A stretch of DNA of 64,000 nt. Source: Sanderia malayensis. Lineage: Eukaryota; Cnidaria; Scyphozoa; Semaeostomeae; Pelagiidae. The stretch's first letter is position 1. Each line of letters begins with the position of its first letter. The stretch lies in the NCBI GenBank assembly GCA_013076295.1, contig RQOL01000624.1:124001-188000 (forward strand), given 5' to 3'. Below are positions 61,801 through 64,000 of this stretch, piece after piece. Under the pieces are notes generated by a model that saw only the letters and a list, made by a program, of their open reading frames with translations, did not search any database and was not told where the DNA came from. Position numbers and translations under genes: made by a program.

Positions 61801-64000
61801 ACTGTTGCACATGTATATGTCATCGAATTTCAGAAGAGAGGACTACCACATGCTCACATGATTCTGTTCCTCTCTCAGGCTGATAGACCACGAACACCTG
61901 AAGAGGTAACATCTATAGCAATAATTTATTATAGAGTAAAAGATAGATTTATTATACATTTATTATTGAGTATGAAATATTATCAGCAGTTGTATTGCTT
62001 AGTAAAAACACAATGCATTTTGATGTGTAGAGCTTACATGTGATATTTTTCCTCGAAACCTACAGGTAGATCGACTCATATCAGCTGAAATTCCGGACCC
62101 ACAGGATGCAAGATATCACAAGTTAGTACTGAAGCACATGACACATGGACCATGCGGTGATATAAACCCCGGATGTGTTTGCATGGAGAATAACAAATGC
62201 AAGAAACGATTTCCGAAAGATCGCACTGCCGAAACAAAGTCAATGCGAATGGTTATCCCCTCTACAGACGACGCTGTCGTCACCCAGTCAATCTGCAAGA
62301 TCGACTTCTAGATGATACATGGGTTGTGCCACATAATCGCCATCTTCTACTCAAGTATCAGTGTCACATTAATCTCGAAATATGTAGCACTGTGAAGTCC
62401 GTGAAATATATTTTCAAATATATTCATAAAGGACAAGACATGGCACACGTGGAAATTCTCGAAGGACAGCAGCACAAGTACCTCAAGATATTGAACACGA
62501 TGAAGTACGCCAATACATCAACGCTCGGTATATTGGACCTCATGAAGCTGTTCACAGAATATTCCAATTTTCAATGCACGAAAAAGTCACACTATCAAAC
62601 GTCTGCATGTTCATTTACCTGATCAGCAGACCGTATACTTTCAGGATAATGGAAGGGTCGAACAATTACAAAACATCAATGAAAAAACCACATGACGTCT
62701 TGGTTTGAATTGAATGCACAAGACCCGGCTGCACGCCAATATCTCTATCACGAGATTCCTGAACACTATGTTTTAACGAGCGCACCAAAACATGGAAAGC
62801 AAGACAGCGGAGAACAATGCCTGTTATAGGCAGAATATATCAAGTTCACCCACGACCATGTGAGCAAAGATTCGCACTAAGACTATTGCTTCTCCATAAA
62901 CGAGGTGCCACGTCCTTTGAGGATCTTCGTACGATAGAAGGAAACCTATGCAATTCCTTCAAAGACGCTGCTTTAGCTCTAGGTCTGTTGGAAGATGATG
63001 CTGAAATCATACGCTGTTTGGAGGAGGCAGTTATTTTTAACATGCCAATACAACTGAGACAGTTGTTTGCAACATTACTCCTTTTTCAAACACCTTCTGA
63101 CATCGCAGCACTCTTCAACATGTTCAAAGAAGCATTAAGTGAAGACTTTGTTCGACGTGATCAACTCAATCATCCAGATATGGCCATAGCTTTTGAAGAC
63201 CGACACATGTATCAATGTCTGCATGACATTGACGAAAATTTGAAAGTACATGGTCAATCGATCACTAATTATGCTGACCTTCCTCAACTTCCAGCCGACT
63301 ATGTCATTCCTGAACGAGGTACTAATGTGTTATTTTCAAACATGTACTGTATTATTAAGAATATAATAATGTATTCTAACATCGTGCAGACAAGAGCATT
63401 TACATATTTTTGCACGATATTCTCCTAGCTTTCTTTCCAATTTTATTGCAATATATTTCACTCATTATTACAGAGGAAGATGACATGGATGTTGGCAATG
63501 CCAGAGAGGAAGGAGAACGAATGCTGGCCGCATTGAACCCTGAACAACGAGCCATATACACGGGAATCACTGATGCTATCAACGCGCAATCCGAACAGAA
63601 CTGTCACTTTGTTGACGGGCCGGCTGGAACCGGGAAAACTTTCCTTTACAACACGTTGGTTCACAATCTGCAAGCCAATGGACATAAAGTTCAGTGCATG
63701 GCGTGGTCAGGAATTGCTGCAACACTGCTCATAAATGGTAGAACTTCACATTCTACCTTTCAAATTCCTATACCACTTCAAGCTGAATCAACGTGTAATG
63801 TCAAGAGACAGAGCAGGAGAGCACAGGTATTGCGCGAAACTACTCTCTTTCATATGGGATGAAGCTTCCATGATTCCCGCACTTGCATTACAAGCAGTCG
63901 ACCGACTGCTTAGAGACATTACACATGTCGACAGACCATTTCGTGGCAAGTTCATGCTACTTGGTGGGACTTCAGACAGTTCTACCTGTCGTCACAAAGC
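58839..64000 (+). pseudogene. Helitron Rep/helicase gene, seven exons, runs off the window
   Basis: Exons by splice consensus and frame: 58839-59183, 59320-59442, 59634-59756, 59928-60449, 60722-61905, 62066-63318 and 63474 onward. The N-terminal exons encode a Gln/Pro/Glu-rich region. Exon 4 has Cys motifs (CIHCEAKYF, YNKCC). Exon 5 begins the Helitron-like N domain and contains the HUH motif (LPHAHMILFLS). Exon 6 has the tyrosine motif (VKYIFKYIHKG). Exon 7 begins the PIF1 helicase with Walker A (GPAGTGKTFLYNTL) and DEAS at 63862-63873. The protein nicks and transfers single-stranded DNA and unwinds it. A TAA at 61414-61416 and frame changes near 62220, 62490, 62610, 62690, 62820 and 63830 break this copy. 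Confidence 0.85.

Overview
The window is eukaryotic, AT-rich and almost entirely mobile DNA. No ordinary host gene, tRNA or rRNA could be recognised. The mix of families (PIF1-type Helitrons with RPA-like accessory genes, PIF/Harbinger, hAT of the ZMYM1/DUF4371 kind, a BEL/Pao LTR element, a CR1-like LINE with a PHD finger, an IS3EU-like DNA transposon, HECT genes resembling G2E3) suggests a marine invertebrate, most likely a cnidarian. That assignment is inference only.

Positions 1-29,450 are a nested stack. The oldest layer is minus-strand Helitron coding sequence: a USP-like protease, a DUF6570-plus-endonuclease fragment, an RPA-like gene, a PIF1 helicase and a second RPA-like gene. A PIF/Harbinger transposon (7692-23158, TSD TAA) splits the PIF1 gene. 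The first intron of the Harbinger Myb-like gene holds a non-autonomous Helitron (8322-17976). The minisatellite of that Helitron holds a BEL/Pao retrotransposon (9762-17205, TSD TATAG, LTRs about 99% identical). A hAT copy breaks the second exon of the Myb gene. A separate hAT with a perfect 8-bp TSD sits at 3632-6517.

Positions 29,986-36,479 are a DNA transposon with long terminal inverted repeats, a 6-bp TSD (CCCACT), an IS3/retroviral-type DDE integrase on the minus strand and a HECT E3 ubiquitin ligase gene on the plus strand. A mariner relic lies where the HECT C-lobe should be. To its right come a DUF6570 fragment, a Harbinger transposase cut off by a minus-strand Helitron tail, an array of multi-hairpin repeats, and a second HECT gene with UBZ-like and CUE-like motifs.

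Positions 42,560-52,190 hold four head-to-tail Helitron copies. The CTAG end of each of the first three copies abuts the TC start of the next with no base between. Each copy carries a 14-bp minisatellite (GTAGGGTATGTATT), a GTAT tetranucleotide tract and palindromic subterminal units.

Positions 53,194-57,950 are an intact-looking CR1-like LINE with both ORFs open and a 22-bp flanking direct repeat. From 58,839 to the window end is the intron-containing Rep/helicase gene of an autonomous Helitron, with its HUH, tyrosine and PIF1 motifs visible but interrupted by a stop and several frameshifts.

Most coding genes here are broken. Several breaks lie in homopolymer runs and may be assembly errors. 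Others are in-frame TGA codons consistent with decay of CGA codons.
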